Below are positions 6,977-8,986 of a stretch of 8,986 bases of DNA, one piece after another. Within the stretch, counting starts at the first letter, position 1; every line of letters begins with the position of its first letter. The notes below the pieces were generated by a model. The model ran no database searches and was not told the origin of the DNA. It worked only from the letters and a program-made list of their open reading frames with translations. The stretch is from Cryomorphaceae bacterium (GTDB taxonomy: Bacteria; Bacteroidota; Bacteroidia; Flavobacteriales; Schleiferiaceae). The DNA lies in NCBI GenBank assembly GCA_022565745.1, contig JAIUMB010000093.1, positions 1-8,986 on the forward strand, written 5' to 3'. Both the position numbers and the translations under genes were made by a program.

Positions 6977-8216
6977 ATTAACCGCAATATGTACAGTGAT
7001 TGGCGGATGGCTTTTCGCTCAATCAACCCTTTACACCAATGCACACCTTCACTTAGGGAATGGCAGTGGTATTGAAAACGGACAAATGCTGGTAGAAAAC
7101 GGCGACATTGTATGGGTGGGTGCGCAGAACGAAACCCCATCCAAACAAGCCGATGACATCATTGACCTCAGCGGCAAACACCTCTATCCCGGATTCATTG
7201 CACCCGCAACGGCTGTCGGATTGGTGGAAGTTGAAGCCGTTCGTGCCACCGTAGACTTTCGCGAAGTAGGCAACGACAACCCCAATGCACGGGCGGCAGT
7301 GGCCTTTAATACCGACTCCCGAATACTGCCCACTTTGATTTACAACGGCATTCTCATGGCACAAAGCACCCCACAATCCGGAGTGTTTTCCGGTATGTCG
7401 TCGGTGATGCGCATGCAAGGCCGCAACTGGGAAGAAGCGGTCATCCGCATGGACGACGGCATGCACATTCACTGGCCCAATCCCATGCGCTTTGATCGCA
7501 AAAAGGGGAAACTGGTAACCAACGAAAAGTACGCCATTCAAGTTCAGCACATTCTTGAAACCCTTGACGATGCCAAGGCTTATTTGAACGGCAAACGGCA
7601 ACCCATCAATCTCAAGCTCGAAGCCTTCTCCGGTATTTTTAACGGACAAAAACGCGTGTACATTTACACCAACAAACCCGGCGCTATGGTCGAGGCCATT
7701 GACGAACTCAAGCGCCGCGGCGTCTCCTACCCCGTTTTGGTAGGCGCCATGGATGCGCACTTGATCAGTGAGTATCTGGTGGCCGAAGACGTGCCGGTTC
7801 TGCTCAGTCGCCCGCACGAATTGCCCATGCACAGCGACGACCCGATTGACCTACCCTTTAAAACCCCGGCCCTACTCGTCAACGCCGGCGTCACCGTAGG
7901 CCTGAGCAATATGGGGCGCATGCCTGTGATGGGCAACCGCAACTTGCCCTTTATGGCGGGCACGGCCGTTACCTACGGATTGGATTACGAAATGGCCGTA
8001 GCCACCATCAGTGGAAATACAGCAAAAATCCTCGGCATTGATGACCGCTACGGCACCTTAGAACCCGGTAAATCCGCCACCTTTTTCATCAGTTCCGGCG
8101 ACGCATTAGACATGAGCAGCATGCACATCGAAAGCGCCTTCATCGACGGCAAAGCGGTGGACATGGCCAATTGGCAAGAGGAGTTGTTTGAAAAGTGGGA
8201 GAAAATCATCCGTTAA
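6966..8216 (+). CDS. Secreted amidohydrolase-like protein, probably non-catalytic
   Basis: This 416-residue protein starts at ATG 6966, inside the end of the previous gene (ATG within CATGAAAAATAG), after GAAGAAA. That start gives a good signal peptide, MKNRLTAICTVIGGWLFAQS, so the product is exported with its partner. It has the amidohydrolase layout: an N-terminal beta domain with ENGDIVWVG, the YPGFI entry to the barrel at ~74-78, and a C-terminal ISGNTAKILGIDDRYGTLEPGK motif. The catalytic sites are missing. Where the upstream protein has EHSH, this one has Pro-Ala81-Thr-Ala83. Where it has AGVTTAINSDD, this one has AGVTVGLSNMG, without the Asp. A role as a subunit or scaffold for the active module is inference; I cannot exclude a different metal site. 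Codon use resembles the upstream gene, consistent with an old gene pair rather than recent transfer. Confidence 0.85.
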   Translation: MKNRLTAICTVIGGWLFAQSTLYTNAHLHLGNGSGIENGQMLVENGDIVWVGAQNETPSKQADDIIDLSGKHLYPGFIAPATAVGLVEVEAVRATVDFREVGNDNPNARAAVAFNTDSRILPTLIYNGILMAQSTPQSGVFSGMSSVMRMQGRNWEEAVIRMDDGMHIHWPNPMRFDRKKGKLVTNEKYAIQVQHILETLDDAKAYLNGKRQPINLKLEAFSGIFNGQKRVYIYTNKPGAMVEAIDELKRRGVSYPVLVGAMDAHLISEYLVAEDVPVLLSRPHELPMHSDDPIDLPFKTPALLVNAGVTVGLSNMGRMPVMGNRNLPFMAGTAVTYGLDYEMAVATISGNTAKILGIDDRYGTLEPGKSATFFISSGDALDMSSMHIESAFIDGKAVDMANWQEELFEKWEKIIR

Positions 8217-8219
8217 AGA

Positions 8220-8255
8220 ATCTACTTATACGCATCCCAAAATCGTCAAGTAGAT
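8220..8255 (+). terminator. Inverted repeat after the amidohydrolase pair, possible terminator
   Basis: ATCTACTT (8220-8227) and AAGTAGAT (8248-8255) form a perfect 8-bp stem with a 20-base loop, four bases after the stop codon. The stem is AT-rich and no T-run follows, so termination is only a possibility. The rest of 8256-8370 is AT-rich and shows no gene or other structure that I can support. Confidence 0.3.
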
Positions 8256-8370
8256 AGAACCAGGCATCGGGAGCACCTGTTTCATACCATATAAAATTTA
8301 GAAAATCCACAACCAAAAAAATTACACTTACCCTTTCAAAACGAGAATTAAATTTATGGTTTTTAATGAT

Positions 8371-8401
8371 TTTGCTGTTGTTAAAAATTTTAGTATCATT
8401 G
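8371..8401 (+). promoter_or_regulatory. Bacteroidota-type promoter of the C10-prodomain lipoprotein
   Basis: TTTG at 8371-8374 is a perfect -33 element, followed by 19 bases and TATCATTG at 8394-8401, one mismatch from the -7 consensus TAnnTTTG. This is the best-spaced promoter in the window. Transcription would begin near 8405, leaving an AT-rich leader of about 16 bases before ATG 8421. The leader (ATAATTAAACAATTAATC) has no Shine-Dalgarno sequence but is A-rich near the start, as is usual in this phylum. Confidence 0.6.
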
Positions 8402-8420
8402 CATAATTAAACAATTAATC

Positions 8421-8986
8421 ATGAAAAAACCAACACACTACTTCAAAATCACGCTGTTTACAGTTCTCATATTCGGATTAAACCAATCATGTGAGTTAGA
8501 TGATTTATCGGAAAGCGAAGCAAATCAAGTCAGTGAGCAAGACGCGCAACGCGTTGCTGAGAATCTTTTATTTCCAGACACCGACAGAAGCGATACAGCA
8601 AGCTTTAGACTAAACAAAGACGATTACACCACTCAAAAAAGTGTTTCTACTATTGATGCAATAACCGGAAGAAGTAGTGATCCACTTTTTTACGTTGTGA
8701 ACTACGATAATGGTGGATTTGCAATTATTTCTGGCGATAAGCGTATTGAACCGGTATTGGCGTATTCTAAACACAGCAATTTCCCCATCGAAGACAAAAT
8801 GTCTTTACCTCCGGGATTGGTAGATTGGCTAGAAGATTATGCTGCTATAGTATTAGAAGTACGCAAAGAAAATGTATCGCCAAGTGTTAGAATTTCTTCA
8901 ATGTGGGAACGCATTCTTGAAACTCAATTCAACATTGATTTTCTCGAAATACTTACCTGTGAAGACGGCAGTATTGACTTCGGCGA
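8421..8986 (+). CDS. Lipoprotein with streptopain (C10/Spi-like) prodomain, 3' end outside window
   Basis: The frame is open from ATG 8421 to the window end (188 residues seen). The N-terminus has Lys residues, a hydrophobic stretch (ITLFTVLIFGL) and NQSC, giving a lipidated Cys24. It is followed by ELDD, acidic residues like the surface-export signal of Bacteroidota lipoproteins. Residues ~88-121 contain PLFYVVNYDNGGFAIISGDK, then RIEPVLAYSKHSNF, the characteristic pattern of the Spi/prodomain found ahead of C10 cysteine peptidases such as streptopain and interpain. The family role is to keep the protease latent until cleavage. Further on, PPGLVDWLEDYAAIVLEVRK (130-149) fits the prodomain's terminal helix. 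The catalytic Cys and His of a C10 peptidase would lie beyond the window; a stand-alone inhibitor is also possible. Base composition is more AT-rich than the upstream pair, and it has its own promoter. Confidence 0.72.
   Translation, partial: MKKPTHYFKITLFTVLIFGLNQSCELDDLSESEANQVSEQDAQRVAENLLFPDTDRSDTASFRLNKDDYTTQKSVSTIDAITGRSSDPLFYVVNYDNGGFAIISGDKRIEPVLAYSKHSNFPIEDKMSLPPGLVDWLEDYAAIVLEVRKENVSPSVRISSMWERILETQFNIDFLEILTCEDGSIDFG

Noticed and set aside
7053..7832. A 259-codon open frame on the minus strand
   Set aside because: It lies wholly antisense to the second amidohydrolase, whose protein has clear family motifs and a signal peptide. The antisense product shows no recognisable domain and has the odd His/Gly/Val-rich composition typical of a shadow frame.
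8217..8420. Possible small RNA or extra gene in the gap before the lipoprotein
   Set aside because: Apart from one weak stem and the promoter, I see no start codon with a credible frame and no strong folded structure.

Overview
The window looks like a chromosomal segment from a Bacteroidota (Flavobacteriales-like) bacterium. The signs are: TAnnTTTG-type -7 promoter elements typical of the phylum just upstream of several genes, starts without Shine-Dalgarno sequences, two secreted amidohydrolases, a lipoprotein whose Cys is followed by acidic residues, and a HigA-like regulator of the Bacteroidota type. Genus and species cannot be named from this sequence.

Layout. Positions 1-571 (+ strand) are an AT-rich accessory remnant. 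They hold the tail of an unidentified gene, an overlapping short frame whose first residues resemble the start of a type I restriction subunit, and a HigA-like helix-turn-helix protein whose natural N-terminus seems to have lost both its start codon and its frame. Positions 631-3944 (- strand) carry two DNA repair genes: an ATP-dependent DNA ligase of the bacterial 'cisplatin damage response' type, and recN, which lies upstream of it in transcription. Positions 4013-8216 (+ strand, divergent from recN) carry two overlapping genes for secreted amidohydrolase-fold proteins. They hold three amidohydrolase-like modules, of which only the second half of the first protein keeps a recognisable metal site. 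From 8217 the sequence becomes AT-rich again. A 204-base gap with a good promoter leads into a lipoprotein (8421 to the window end) that contains a streptopain/C10-type (Spi-like) prodomain and continues past the window.

How the genes relate. recN and the ligase both act in DNA strand-break repair and lie in the same direction, but each has its own -7-like element, so they may be separate transcription units. The two amidohydrolases overlap by 11 bases and are almost certainly translated from one message and exported together; they may form a complex in which two modules are non-catalytic. The left flank looks like a decaying restriction/toxin-antitoxin island next to the ligase, where the usual ligase partner genes (Lhr-like helicase, MBL exonuclease, PdeM phosphoesterase) might have been expected. 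I saw no tRNA, rRNA, CRISPR array or insertion sequence.
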